Positions 8,341 through 17,228 of a stretch of 35,298 bases of DNA are shown in pieces. Source of the DNA: an uncultured Acetatifactor sp. (GTDB lineage: Bacteria; Bacillota; Clostridia; Lachnospirales; Lachnospiraceae). The notes beneath the pieces were generated by a model, which worked only from the letters and a program-made list of their open reading frames with translations, was not told the origin of the DNA and did not search any database. The position numbers and the translations under genes were made by a program. Every line of letters starts with the position of its first letter. Position 1 is the first letter of the stretch. Where the stretch lies: NCBI GenBank assembly GCA_910578215.1, contig CAJTPH010000006.1:55651-90948 (forward strand), in the 5' to 3' direction.

Positions 8341-8463
8341 CCCGCGGGCAATGAGTCAAAGTTCTGGATGCTTGCATCCATGGGATTTTGACGAATGCCG
8401 CGAGGGTCAAATACCCAGCAGCTTGCTGTGGCGTATTTGATTGACCCGAAGAGGTCTGCTTCG
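8341..8463. repeat. palindromic repeat cluster, family with GTCAAATACC core
   Basis: Three adjacent inverted repeats. GTCAAA (8355-8360) and TTTTGAC (8386-8392) enclose TGGATGC-TT-GCATCCA (8365-8380). GGGTCAAATAC (8404-8414) pairs with GTATTTGA...CCC (8433-8447) around CAGCA/TGCTG. CGAAG/CTTCG lies at 8447-8463. The leading CCCGCGGGCAA (8341-8351), GAGTCAAA and GTCAAATACC all recur at 22142-22173, so this is a dispersed family. It is non-coding, and its location just upstream of metG leaves room for a regulatory effect. Confidence 0.55.
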
Positions 8464-8597
8464 CGAGGGGCAGGCAAAGAGAAGTGGTAACACGGGCGCG
8501 GGCTCGTCTTCTGGTGCATGAATGTGCGGCGGGGGACGGGCTTTTTTTGCAGTCAGGCAAATTGCTGCAATCGACAGCCGCAAAAAGGAGGATAAGT

Positions 8598-10658
8598 ATG
8601 GAAAACAGGGAGAAGTATTATCTGACAACAGCGATTGCCTATACGTCGGGCAAGCCCCATATAGGCAACAATTACGAGATCGTGCTGGCGGACAGCATCG
8701 CCAGGTTCCGGAGGAAGGAAGGCTATGAGGTATTTTTTCAGACCGGCACCGACGAGCATGGCCAGAAGATCGAGCTGAAGGCACAGGAGGCGGGCGTTAC
8801 GCCCAAGGAGTTTGTGGACAGGGTGGCAGCGGTCATCCGCGGCATGTGCGACAGGCTGAATGTGTCATATGACAAGTTTATCAGGACTACGGATGCCGAC
8901 CATGAGAGACAGGTCCAGAAGATTTTCAGGCGTCTGTATGATCAGGGAGATATTTACAAGGGAGCCTATGAGGGGATGTACTGCACGCCCTGCGAGTCCT
9001 TCTGGACGGAGAGCCAGCTTGCGGACGGCAAGTGCCCCGACTGCGGCAGGGAGGTTAAGCCCGCAAAGGAGGAGGCGTATTTCTTCCGTATGAGCAAATA
9101 TGCGGACAGGCTCATCAGGCATATCAACGAGCATCCCGAGTTTATACAGCCCGTGTCCCGGAAAAACGAGATGATGAACAATTTCCTGCTTCCCGGGCTG
9201 CAGGACCTGTGCGTGTCCAGAACCTCCTTTAAATGGGGGATTCCCGTGGATTTTGACGAGGGGCACGTGGTCTATGTGTGGCTGGACGCTCTTACAAACT
9301 ATATAACGGGAATCGGCTATGACGCGGAGGGGAACAGCACGGAGCAGTACAAAAAGCTCTGGCCTGCCAATCTGCATCTGATCGGAAAGGATATTGTCCG
9401 TTTCCATACCATTTATTGGCCTATTTTCCTGATGGCGCTGGGAGAGCCGCTGCCCGGGCAGGTATTCGGGCACCCGTGGCTTTTGATGAGCGGCGGCAAA
9501 ATGAGTAAGTCCAAGGGGAATGTCCTTTATGTGGATGACCTTGTAGATTTCTTTGGCGTTGACGCGGTTCGTTATTATCTGCTTCACGAGATGCCCTATG
9601 ACAATGACGGCAATGCCACCTGGGAGCTGATTGCGGAGAGAACAAACTCGGATCTGGCAAATACGCTGGGGAATCTTGTGAACAGGACCATCTCCATGAG
9701 CAATAAATATTTTGGCGGCGTTGTGGAGGACAAGGGCATTGCAGATGCGGCGGAAGCCGCCATAGACGCGGATCTGAAATCCGTGGTGACGGGCGTCTAT
9801 GCAAAGGCCGTTGACAAAATGGGCAGCTTCCGGGTCGCGGATGCGCTGACGGAGATATTTGCTATTTTCAAGAGATGTAATAAGTATATCGACGAGACGG
9901 AGCCCTGGGTGCTGGCAAAGGATGAGTCAAAGGCGGACCGTCTCTCCACCGTGCTGTATAATCTGGTGGAGGGCATCGTGGTGGGAGCTTCCCTTTTAGA
10001 GCCCTTTATGCCGGAGACCGCTGCGAAGATTGCGTCGCAGCTGAATACCTCCCTGCGGGATTTTGAGCAGCTTAAGGAGGGTAAGTTTGGGCTGTACCCC
10101 AGCGGAAACAAGGTGACAGAACAGCCGGAAATTCTTTTTGCGCGGCTGGATATGAAAGAGGTTGTGAAAAAGGAGGAGGAAATCGCCGAAGCGATGATTG
10201 CCGAAGCCTCGAAAAAAGCGGCGCAGGAAAGCGGGCAAACTAAGGAAAAGGACCCGGAGGGAAAGGAAAAGGCAGGGAATAGGACGGCGGACAATGCAGG
10301 TGACAACCGTGTCATTGACGTGGAGCCTAAGCCTGAGATCACCTATGACGATTTTGCCAGGCTGCAGTTTCAGGTAGGCGAGATCATTTCCTGCGAGGCG
10401 GTCCCCAAGTCCAAGAAGCTGCTCTGCAGTCAGGTAAGGATCGGCAGCCAGGTGAAACAGATCGTATCCGGCATCAAGGCTCATTATTCGCCGGAGGAGA
10501 TGGTGGGCAAGAAGGTGATGGTGCTTGTGAACCTGAAGCCCGCAACCTTAGCGGGAGTGGTTTCCGAGGGGATGCTGCTCTGCGCGGAGGATGAGGAGGG
10601 CAGGCTTGCCCTGGTCCGTCCGGAGAAGGATATGCCTGCCGGGGCGGAGATCTGCTGA
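8598..10658 (+). CDS. metG: methionyl-tRNA synthetase
   Basis: A 686-residue class Ia synthetase that charges tRNA-Met in the cytoplasm. The catalytic domain carries the HIGH-type motif HIGN (21-24) and KMSKS (301-305). A single zinc knuckle is formed by C129/C132 and C146/C149. After the anticodon-binding helical domain comes a charged, low-complexity linker (about 530-580, rich in K, E, A) and then a C-terminal OB-fold tRNA-binding domain (about 582-686; FQVGEI...SKKLLCSQVRIG), which in this family promotes dimerisation and tRNA binding. The start at 8598 follows AAAGGAGGATAAGT. The open frame continues 38 codons upstream through repeat DNA, which is not part of the protein. Confidence 0.97.
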   Translation: MENREKYYLTTAIAYTSGKPHIGNNYEIVLADSIARFRRKEGYEVFFQTGTDEHGQKIELKAQEAGVTPKEFVDRVAAVIRGMCDRLNVSYDKFIRTTDADHERQVQKIFRRLYDQGDIYKGAYEGMYCTPCESFWTESQLADGKCPDCGREVKPAKEEAYFFRMSKYADRLIRHINEHPEFIQPVSRKNEMMNNFLLPGLQDLCVSRTSFKWGIPVDFDEGHVVYVWLDALTNYITGIGYDAEGNSTEQYKKLWPANLHLIGKDIVRFHTIYWPIFLMALGEPLPGQVFGHPWLLMSGGKMSKSKGNVLYVDDLVDFFGVDAVRYYLLHEMPYDNDGNATWELIAERTNSDLANTLGNLVNRTISMSNKYFGGVVEDKGIADAAEAAIDADLKSVVTGVYAKAVDKMGSFRVADALTEIFAIFKRCNKYIDETEPWVLAKDESKADRLSTVLYNLVEGIVVGASLLEPFMPETAAKIASQLNTSLRDFEQLKEGKFGLYPSGNKVTEQPEILFARLDMKEVVKKEEEIAEAMIAEASKKAAQESGQTKEKDPEGKEKAGNRTADNAGDNRVIDVEPKPEITYDDFARLQFQVGEIISCEAVPKSKKLLCSQVRIGSQVKQIVSGIKAHYSPEEMVGKKVMVLVNLKPATLAGVVSEGMLLCAEDEEGRLALVRPEKDMPAGAEIC

Positions 10659-10751
10659 CACATTGCGGATTGGAAGGGGTGTTTTGAACACCATAAAACC
10701 TGCCGGGATAATGGCGGCATACGCGCCAAAACGCACAAAGAGGTAAGACAG

Positions 10752-11708
10752 ATGTTAAAGAAAGAATTTTATTTTGATTCCAGGGACGGGGAAAGCAGGA
10801 TTCATGCGGTCAGGTGGATGCCGGAGCCTCAAAAGGCGGTTGTCTGCGTCGTGCAGATTGTGCACGGAATGGCAGAATACGTGGAACGCTATGAGGAGCT
10901 TGCGGAATTTTTGACTGACAGAGGTGTCGTTGTGACCGGAGAGGATCACCTGGGGCATGGCAAATCCGTGGGAGAGAAGGGCGTATATGGGTATTTCTGT
11001 GAGCAGGACCCTGCCACGGTGCTTGTCAGGGACGTTCACAGGCTGAAGAAGATGACCCAGGAGCTTTATCCCGATGTGCCTTATATTATCCTGGGGCACA
11101 GTATGGGTTCCTTTATTACCAGAAATTACATGTGCCGTTACGGAACGGGCATTGCGGTGGCGGTGGTCATGGGCACGGGTATGCAGTCTGCGGCGGCGCT
11201 TGGGATCTCCAAGGCGATTGCAGGTATCCAGAAGGCATTCTGCGGCGCCGGTCATGTGAGCAGGCTGATAGACAAGCTTGCCTTCGGCAGCTATAACAGG
11301 CGCATCGGGGATGCCAGGACGCCCTTTGACTGGCTGAGCCGCGACGGTGAGCGGGTAGACCGGTATATCGCCGATCCCCTGTGCGGGTTTGTGTTTACCG
11401 TCAACGGCTTCGGCGCGCTGTTTGAATTGATCTCAAGGCTGCACAGGCGGGAGAATCTGGAGCGTATTCCGAAGAACCTTCCTGTCTATATGGTGTCGGG
11501 CACAGACGACCCGGTGGGCGGCTACGGCAGGGGAGTGCGCAGGGCTTATGATTCCCTGAGGGAAGCGGGACTGGAAAATATTGAGTTAAAGCTGTACGAG
11601 GGCGGCAGGCATGAGCTGATGAACGAAACCAACCGCGCCGAGGTAATGCAGGATATTTATGAATGGCTTGAGAAGACTGTCCTGAGCCGGACGGAGCGGC
11701 AGAAGTGA
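10752..11708 (+). CDS. alpha/beta hydrolase, lysophospholipase/monoacylglycerol-lipase type
   Basis: A 318-residue cytoplasmic serine hydrolase. The oxyanion motif VHGMAE lies at about residues 37-42 and the nucleophile S117 sits in GHSMGS (115-120). A catalytic Asp is in SGTDDPVGG near residue 262 and a His in GGRHELMNE near 292. The layout with a cap region between about 150 and 235 matches PldB-like lysophospholipases and monoacylglycerol lipases, so lipid acyl-ester hydrolysis is likely; the exact substrate is unknown. The start at 10752 follows AGAGGTAAGACAG. It is coupled to the acetyltransferase by overlapping stop and start codons, and lies 93 bases after metG. Confidence 0.88.
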   Translation: MLKKEFYFDSRDGESRIHAVRWMPEPQKAVVCVVQIVHGMAEYVERYEELAEFLTDRGVVVTGEDHLGHGKSVGEKGVYGYFCEQDPATVLVRDVHRLKKMTQELYPDVPYIILGHSMGSFITRNYMCRYGTGIAVAVVMGTGMQSAAALGISKAIAGIQKAFCGAGHVSRLIDKLAFGSYNRRIGDARTPFDWLSRDGERVDRYIADPLCGFVFTVNGFGALFELISRLHRRENLERIPKNLPVYMVSGTDDPVGGYGRGVRRAYDSLREAGLENIELKLYEGGRHELMNETNRAEVMQDIYEWLEKTVLSRTERQK

Positions 11709-12193
11709 TGGATATCAGACCAAGGAGGACGTTTTTTGAGATAAGATGGGCGCACAAAAACGAGTGGTCGCCTGCAATGAAGATGATTTGGAGGACCTTT
11801 CTAAAATATGAGGGAAACGATTATTCCCGGGAGGGCATTAAAAGCTTTTTTGATTTTATCACCGATGACGATTTGTATGCCTCCTTTTTAAGAGGGGAAT
11901 ATCAGATGATGGTTGCCCTGGCCGACGGGGAGGTCATCGGCGCTGGTTCGCTGCGCAGCGGGAATTATCTGTCGCTGCTTTTTGTGGACGAGCGGTTTCA
12001 TCATATGGGAGTAGGCAGCGCTATTCTCGGGAAGCTGTGCGATTACCTGAAGACGGAGGCGGGGGAGCGGGGCATGTTTCTGCAGGCGTCTCCTTATGCC
12101 GTGAACTTCTACAGAAAGCAGGGCTTCCGCCAGGTGAAGCCGGAGATGGAGTATTCCGGAATCAGGGTGACCGCAATGGAAAAGCTTTTTTAG
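11708..12193 (+). CDS. GNAT-family N-acetyltransferase
   Basis: A 161-residue acetyl-CoA-dependent acyltransferase. The family core is seen at about residues 70-150: a strand ending LSLLFVDERFHHMGVGSAIL, containing the acetyl-CoA pyrophosphate loop (HHMGVGSA, a Q/RxxGxG/A variant), then ASPYAVNFYRKQGF, the typical final motif. The substrate is not predictable; small molecules or protein N-termini are both possible. The start ATG 11708 shares bases with the hydrolase TGA (TGATG), so the two are translated together; GTG 11705 is an alternative. No terminator was identified before the next gene. Confidence 0.85.
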   Translation: MDIRPRRTFFEIRWAHKNEWSPAMKMIWRTFLKYEGNDYSREGIKSFFDFITDDDLYASFLRGEYQMMVALADGEVIGAGSLRSGNYLSLLFVDERFHHMGVGSAILGKLCDYLKTEAGERGMFLQASPYAVNFYRKQGFRQVKPEMEYSGIRVTAMEKLF

Positions 12194-12342
12194 AAGGGCA
12201 GCTCCGATGCGCACTTGTACATTATGCCGAAGAAATTCGGAAGCTTTTAGGCAAAGTGTCGGTCGTTTGGGGAAAAAATAAAGTTTATAAGCAATTCTAA
12301 CAATATGGCGGAAAATCTTTGTGGAATTGTGGCATGGTGCAA

Positions 12343-12372
12343 TTGAAGGTTTTCCGTTATACTTAGGTATAA
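12343..12372 (+). promoter_or_regulatory. candidate promoter for the sugar-ABC ATPase gene
   Basis: TTGAAG (12343-12348), an 18-base spacer and GTATAA (12367-12372) lie about 73 bases before the start at 12445. The gap 12194-12444 holds nothing else that I can name. Confidence 0.35.
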
Positions 12373-12444
12373 GTTATATGGCGGCTTCACGCTGTTAAAA
12401 CTAAAGAACAGAATCTTATGTGAACGCGAAAGGAGTTTACAAGC

Positions 12445-13560
12445 ATGGCAAGTTTATCTTTAAAAAACATCTGCAAGGTATATCCCAACGGCTTCGAGGC
12501 TGTTAAAGATTTCAACCTGGAGATAGCGGATCAGGAGTTCATCATCTTCGTAGGACCTTCCGGATGCGGTAAGTCTACCACCCTTCGTATGATAGCAGGA
12601 CTGGAGGATATTTCTTCCGGCGAACTGAAGATCGGCGACAAGGTCGTAAATGACATAGAGCCTAAGGACCGCGATATCGCAATGGTATTCCAGAACTATG
12701 CTCTTTATCCTCATATGTCCGTATATGATAACATGGCGTTTGGTCTGAAGCTGAGAAAGGTTCCCAAGGATCAGATCGATAACATGGTTAAGGAAGCAGC
12801 AAGAATCCTCGACCTGACTCCCCTCCTTGACAGAAAGCCCAAGGCTCTGTCCGGCGGTCAGAGACAGCGTGTTGCCATGGGACGTGCAATTGTCCGTAAT
12901 CCTAAGGTATTCCTTATGGATGAGCCTCTTTCCAACCTGGATGCAAAGCTGCGTGTGCAGATGCGTATTGAGATCGCCAAGCTGCACCAGAGACTGGGCA
13001 CCACCATCATCTACGTTACCCATGACCAGACAGAGGCTATGACCCTTGGTACCAGGATCGTTGTTATGAAGGACGGCGTTATCCAGCAGGTTGATACCCC
13101 TCAGAATCTGTATGAGAAGCCCTGCAATCTGTTCGTTGCAGGATTTATGGGATCTCCTCAGATGAACTTCCTTGATGCAACCGTTAAGGTTACCGGCGAT
13201 GTGGCTAACCTTGAGATCGCAGGTCACAGCATTCCTCTGCCTCCCGCAAAATCCAAGAAGCTGATCGACGGGAAGTATGACGAAAAGGTTGTTACCTTCG
13301 GTATCCGTCCCGAGGATGTATATGATTCCGGGAAATATCTTGAGTCCGCTCCTCAGGGCAGCGTATTCGAGTCTACCGTAAGAGTATATGAGCTGCTTGG
13401 CGCGGAGGTTTATCTGTATTTTGATCTGGATGAGTTCCCGATCACCGCAAGAGTTGATTCCCGTACAACTGCAAGACCCGGCGATACCATCAAGTTTGCA
13501 TTTGATATCGAGAAGATTCATGTATTTGATAAGGAAACAGAGACAATTATTACCAACTAG
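12445..13560 (+). CDS. msmX: multi-substrate carbohydrate ABC importer ATPase (MsmX/UgpC family)
   Basis: A 371-residue cytoplasmic ATPase of CUT1 sugar importers. Walker A is GPSGCGKST (37-45), the signature LSGGQ (135-139), Walker B FLMDE with E160, and the switch histidine lies in YVTHDQTEAM. A C-terminal OB-type regulatory domain (about 240-371) is complete. No permease or binding protein is adjacent, as is common for MsmX/MsmK, which serve several importers. The importer at 31297-34414 has no ATPase and could use this one. Codon use differs from neighbours (more CGT, CCT and GTT; less AGG, CCC and GTG), as expected for a highly expressed gene. The start follows AAAGGAGTTTACAAGC. Confidence 0.95.
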   Translation: MASLSLKNICKVYPNGFEAVKDFNLEIADQEFIIFVGPSGCGKSTTLRMIAGLEDISSGELKIGDKVVNDIEPKDRDIAMVFQNYALYPHMSVYDNMAFGLKLRKVPKDQIDNMVKEAARILDLTPLLDRKPKALSGGQRQRVAMGRAIVRNPKVFLMDEPLSNLDAKLRVQMRIEIAKLHQRLGTTIIYVTHDQTEAMTLGTRIVVMKDGVIQQVDTPQNLYEKPCNLFVAGFMGSPQMNFLDATVKVTGDVANLEIAGHSIPLPPAKSKKLIDGKYDEKVVTFGIRPEDVYDSGKYLESAPQGSVFESTVRVYELLGAEVYLYFDLDEFPITARVDSRTTARPGDTIKFAFDIEKIHVFDKETETIITN

Positions 13561-13701
13561 TGACAATTATTCAGCAATTAATGCAGTGTACCGTCCGGTT
13601 ACTTTCAGCCGAATGGCGGAGATGATAATTCAGGCAGGTCATTTGGCGGAATGTACGCAGGTCAGCACGCTGGTGTGAAAAGCGAAAGAGCTTGAGTGGT
13701 T

Positions 13702-13746
13702 AAAGGGTGAGAAAAGTGCCGGAAAAGAGGTATTTTCTCACCCTTT
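13702..13746. terminator. hairpin after the ABC ATPase gene
   Basis: The 14-base perfect arms AAAGGGTGAGAAAA (13702-13715) and TTTTCTCACCCTTT (13733-13746) enclose a 17-base loop. The T-run after the stem is short, so it may terminate weakly or act as an mRNA 3' end. It separates the ATPase gene from the lyase. Confidence 0.65.
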
Positions 13747-13840
13747 GTATATGCAGTCTCCGGACTGCGCAAAAATTGCGGACCGATTGCGGGTTTACGC
13801 ATAAGGACAGACATGAAATAAAGATCAGGGAGGTCGTATA

Positions 13841-15991
13841 ATGCGGAAAAAAAGATTGTGGGGAATAATGCTGGCGCTTGCCTTGGCGGTAAGCGGATGC
13901 GGACAAGCGGCGGAGACGGGGAATGGAGCGGAGACACCTGCGCCTTCATCCGGTGAGCAGCCGTCATCGGAGGGAGAGCCTTCATCCAGCGGGCAGCCGT
14001 CATCGGAGGGTGAGCCATCTCCCAGTGAACAGCCGCCAAAGGAGCAGGCTGACGGCAGAAAGCTTTATGAAAACCGTCCTGTTTCACTGAAGCAGATGGA
14101 GGCATTGAACAGAGGCTTTGTGGCGGTGAAATCCGCGGAAGGTGTCTTTTTAAGCTGGAGGTTTCTGGGGACGGACTCGGAGACGCTTGCATTTAACATT
14201 TATAAGAACGGCAGCCTTTTAAACCCGGAGCCTGTTGCGGACGTGACCTCCTATTTGGATAAGGAAGCGGCGGCCGGCGCAGCCTATACTCTGGTTCCGG
14301 TTCAGGACGGAAAGGAGCTCACGGAGGAGTCGGAGGAGGCAATTTCCTTTGAGGAGTATTTGTCCGTGCCCGTAAAACAGTATGAGGCAGGAAATTACGA
14401 TATCTATGACGCATCCGTGGGAGATCTGGACGGCGACGGAGAATATGAGATTGTGGTTCGGAGAAATCCCGCGGATATGAATCCGAACACCAGGGTTGCT
14501 TACGCGCTGCTTGAGGCATATGAACTGGACGGAACGCATATGTGGACCATCGACATCGGACCTAACGAGATAAATCCCGTGGATCTCAATTTTATTGTGT
14601 ATGATATGAACGGAGACGGCAGGGCAGAGGTGGTGATGCGCTCCTTTGAGGGGACCACGGACGGAGTCGGGAATCAAATCGGCGATGTGAACGGAGACGG
14701 AAAGACGGATTACAGTAAGAATAATGTGATAGTAATGAAAGATCGCTCTTATCTGTCGGAGGGACCGGAATTCCTCTCCATGTACGACGGCGAGACCGGT
14801 GCGGAGCTTGCCAGGACAGACCTGCTTCCCGAGAGGGAGCCGCTGAATACCTGGTTTGCAGGCGACAGGGGAAAGCAGGTAAAGCGCGCCAGCCACTATC
14901 TTTTCTGCGTGGCATATTTAAACGGAGAAACGCCCAGTCTGGTGCATTTCAGAGGAGCGTGGGCGGCCTGCAAGGTAGCTGCCTACGACATTGTGGACGG
15001 GCAGTTTCAGGTTCGTTTTACCATTGACTGCGACAAAAAAGACGAGCTGGATAATACATATAACACCGGCTATCACAGCATTGCGGTAGCGGATGTGGAC
15101 TATGACGGAAGGGATGAAATTATCACCGGCGCCATTGCCATCGATGACGACGGAACTATAATGTACACGGTTAAGGCTGACAGGGAGGACGGCAGGACAG
15201 TTAAGCTGGGGCATGGCGATGCCTTTGACGTCGCCGTTATGAGCCCTGACACGCCGGAGTACTTTGTCTGGGCATGCCGGGAAACGGCAAATCTTCCCGT
15301 AAACATAGGGCTGCATAACGCGCTGACCGGGGAGGTGCTTTTCGGTCAGACAAAGCCCAAGGACACGGGACGTTCAAGAGCGGCGGATATCGACCCCACC
15401 AGCCGCGGCTGGGAGATGTGGGGTTCCACAAACACACCCCTGCAGTCAGTGGCAGGAGAGGTGATTTCTGAGACCTGCCCTTCCTCCATGAATATGAAAA
15501 TGTATTGGGACGGAGACCTGCTGGCAGAGCTGGTAGATCATGACAGCAACAGTGCCATGAATATTTATAAGTGGGATTGGGAAAACAAACAATTAAACAC
15601 GATTCTCACGGCGGAGGGAAGCGCATCCAACGGAGGAACCAAGGGGCAGACCTGTCTGATCGCTGATATTTTCGGAGACTGGCGGGAGGAGCTTATGGTG
15701 AGAACCGCGGACAATAAGGAGCTGCGTATCTACAGCACTACCGACGAGACCGCTTACCGGATGCCTACGCTTATGCACGACGTCACATACCGCGAGGCCA
15801 TTGCATGGCAGAACAATCATTACAACCAGCCTGCAAATACAAGCTTTTATCTGGGCGCGGAGACGACGCAGGTGCCGGTGCCGGAGATATACACCATTGA
15901 CGCCAAGGGAAACAGGAAGGTCGCGGAGGCATACAGGGATCAGGCGAAGGAGCATGCGTTTATGGAGATAGGGGGACAAAAGGAAGAATGA
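13841..15991 (+). CDS. rhamnogalacturonan lyase lipoprotein (PL11, YesW/YesX-like)
   Basis: A 716-residue surface lipoprotein. Residues 1-20 form a lipoprotein signal ending in the lipobox LAVSGC (C20). A Ser/Glu/Pro linker follows (about 30-70) with a 12-residue repeat built on QPSSEGEP. The rest matches family 11 polysaccharide lyases: an N-terminal beta-sandwich (about 75-180) and then a calcium-binding beta-propeller with repeated DxDxDG sites (DLDGDGEYE, DMNGDGRAE, DVNGDGKTD, DVDYDGRDE). The family cleaves the rhamnose-galacturonate backbone of pectic rhamnogalacturonan I by beta-elimination. The start follows GGGAGGTCGTATA. Its stop overlaps the regulator ATG (ATGA), so the two are cotranslated. 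No unsaturated-galacturonyl hydrolase is nearby. Confidence 0.9.
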   Translation: MRKKRLWGIMLALALAVSGCGQAAETGNGAETPAPSSGEQPSSEGEPSSSGQPSSEGEPSPSEQPPKEQADGRKLYENRPVSLKQMEALNRGFVAVKSAEGVFLSWRFLGTDSETLAFNIYKNGSLLNPEPVADVTSYLDKEAAAGAAYTLVPVQDGKELTEESEEAISFEEYLSVPVKQYEAGNYDIYDASVGDLDGDGEYEIVVRRNPADMNPNTRVAYALLEAYELDGTHMWTIDIGPNEINPVDLNFIVYDMNGDGRAEVVMRSFEGTTDGVGNQIGDVNGDGKTDYSKNNVIVMKDRSYLSEGPEFLSMYDGETGAELARTDLLPEREPLNTWFAGDRGKQVKRASHYLFCVAYLNGETPSLVHFRGAWAACKVAAYDIVDGQFQVRFTIDCDKKDELDNTYNTGYHSIAVADVDYDGRDEIITGAIAIDDDGTIMYTVKADREDGRTVKLGHGDAFDVAVMSPDTPEYFVWACRETANLPVNIGLHNALTGEVLFGQTKPKDTGRSRAADIDPTSRGWEMWGSTNTPLQSVAGEVISETCPSSMNMKMYWDGDLLAELVDHDSNSAMNIYKWDWENKQLNTILTAEGSASNGGTKGQTCLIADIFGDWREELMVRTADNKELRIYSTTDETAYRMPTLMHDVTYREAIAWQNNHYNQPANTSFYLGAETTQVPVPEIYTIDAKGNRKVAEAYRDQAKEHAFMEIGGQKEE

Positions 15992-17076
15992 TATCAAGTC
16001 AGACGATACAGTCCTGCGTAGATGAGTTAAAGGCGATTACCAGAGTGGATCTGTGCGTTTGCGATCTGACAGGCGGCATAGTTGCCGCCACCATGGAACG
16101 GTTGGATATTTCAACCCAGCTGATTGCGGATTTTGCGGGCTCGCCTGCGGACAGCCAGGTGATCGGAATACACCATCTTTTGAAAATATGGGATGAGGGG
16201 GAGCTTTTGTACGTGCTTGTGGCAAGAGGCTCCAGCGACGATGTGTATATGATCGGACGGATTGCTGTCTGTGAGCTGCAGAATCTTGCGGTTGCATACA
16301 AGGAGCGTTTTGACAGAAATAATTTTTTCCAGAATCTCATCCTGGATAACCTTTTGCTGGTGGATATTTACAACAGGGCAAAGAAGCTTCATGTGGAGGA
16401 GGTGGCGCCGCGGGTAGTATTTTTGGTGGAAACTCATTTGGAGAAGGACGGTATTGTCACGGAGCTGCTGGGGGGGATGTTTTCCTCTCAGTCAGGCGAC
16501 TATATTACGGCCGTAGATGAGAGCAGCGTCATACTGATCAAAAAGATAGACGCAAAGGATACCCATGAAGATCTGTCCGCCATTGCCGATACGATCGTGG
16601 CGATGATGAATACCGAAGCAATGCTGAATGTAAGAGTGGCATTCGGCACGGTGGTGCAGGAGCTGAGGGATGTCTCCAAGTCCTACAAGGAAGCGAAGAT
16701 GGCTCTCGACGTGGGAAAGATCTTCTATGCGGAGAAAAATGTGGTGGCGTACAGCATGCTGGGAATCGGGAGACTGATCTATCAGCTGCCGATAAACCTG
16801 TGTAAAATTTTCATCGAGGAAATTTTCGGCGAAAATGTGCCTGATGACCTGGACGAGGAAACGCTGAACACCATAAGCCAGTTTTTCGAGAATAACCTGA
16901 ACGTATCGGAGACCTCAAGAAAGCTGTTTGTTCATAGAAATACGCTGGTCTACCGTATCGAAAAGCTGCAAAAGAGCACCGGGCTGGATCTGAGGAATTT
17001 TGACGACGCGCTCACATTTAAAATTGCCCTGATGGTGGTCAATTATATGAAATATCTGAACAATAACGAATACTGA
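15988..17076 (+). CDS. CdaR/PucR-type transcriptional regulator
   Basis: A 362-residue regulator. The N-terminal part (about 1-120; IQSCVDELKAITRVDLCVCDLTG) resembles the sugar-diacid-recognition domain of CdaR. The middle (about 140-280) resembles the GGDEF-like domain of the PucR family. The C-terminus has the PucR helix-turn-helix (about 300-360; NLNVSETSRKLFVHRNTLVYRIEKL). It likely senses a sugar acid or related metabolite and controls carbohydrate genes. Its ATG overlaps the lyase stop by four bases, which argues that it responds to pectin breakdown products or at least is expressed together with the lyase. Alternatively it may belong functionally with the ATPase upstream, the lyase being a later insertion. 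Confidence 0.85.
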   Translation: MISSQTIQSCVDELKAITRVDLCVCDLTGGIVAATMERLDISTQLIADFAGSPADSQVIGIHHLLKIWDEGELLYVLVARGSSDDVYMIGRIAVCELQNLAVAYKERFDRNNFFQNLILDNLLLVDIYNRAKKLHVEEVAPRVVFLVETHLEKDGIVTELLGGMFSSQSGDYITAVDESSVILIKKIDAKDTHEDLSAIADTIVAMMNTEAMLNVRVAFGTVVQELRDVSKSYKEAKMALDVGKIFYAEKNVVAYSMLGIGRLIYQLPINLCKIFIEEIFGENVPDDLDEETLNTISQFFENNLNVSETSRKLFVHRNTLVYRIEKLQKSTGLDLRNFDDALTFKIALMVVNYMKYLNNNEY

Positions 17077-17167
17077 GCGATACGGCGGCTTCCTCCTTTT
17101 GCGGGGAAACTGCACGGGCTTCGACGAGGGCTGAACCGATATAAATAATTTGTGTCATAAAAAAGAC

Positions 17168-17224
17168 AACCCCCTGAATATATTGATGTAAGGTAACGGA
17201 CCTTAATCAATATATTGGGGGGTT
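17168..17224 (+). promoter_or_regulatory. long hairpin covering the ribosome site of the next gene
   Basis: AACCCCC (17168-17174) pairs with GGGGGTT (17218-17224), AATATATTGAT with ATCAATATATT, and TAAGGT with ACCTTA around the loop AACGG. That gives about 24 pairs with only small bulges. The G-run that must serve as ribosome site for ATG 17229 is inside the stem. On the minus strand the stem is followed by GTCTTTTTT, so it could also be a terminator read in that direction. Function (attenuator, RNA switch or terminator of the regulator gene) is undecided. Confidence 0.6.
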
Positions 17225-17228
17225 TATT

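Noticed and set aside
8484..8597. 38-residue N-terminal extension of MetRS
   Set aside because: The strong ribosome site AAAGGAGG and the family N-terminus place the start at 8598; the extension is repeat-flanking DNA.
12460..13566. 368-codon minus-strand ORF
   Set aside because: It mirrors the sugar ATPase gene and arises from that gene's codon bias. No start signal.
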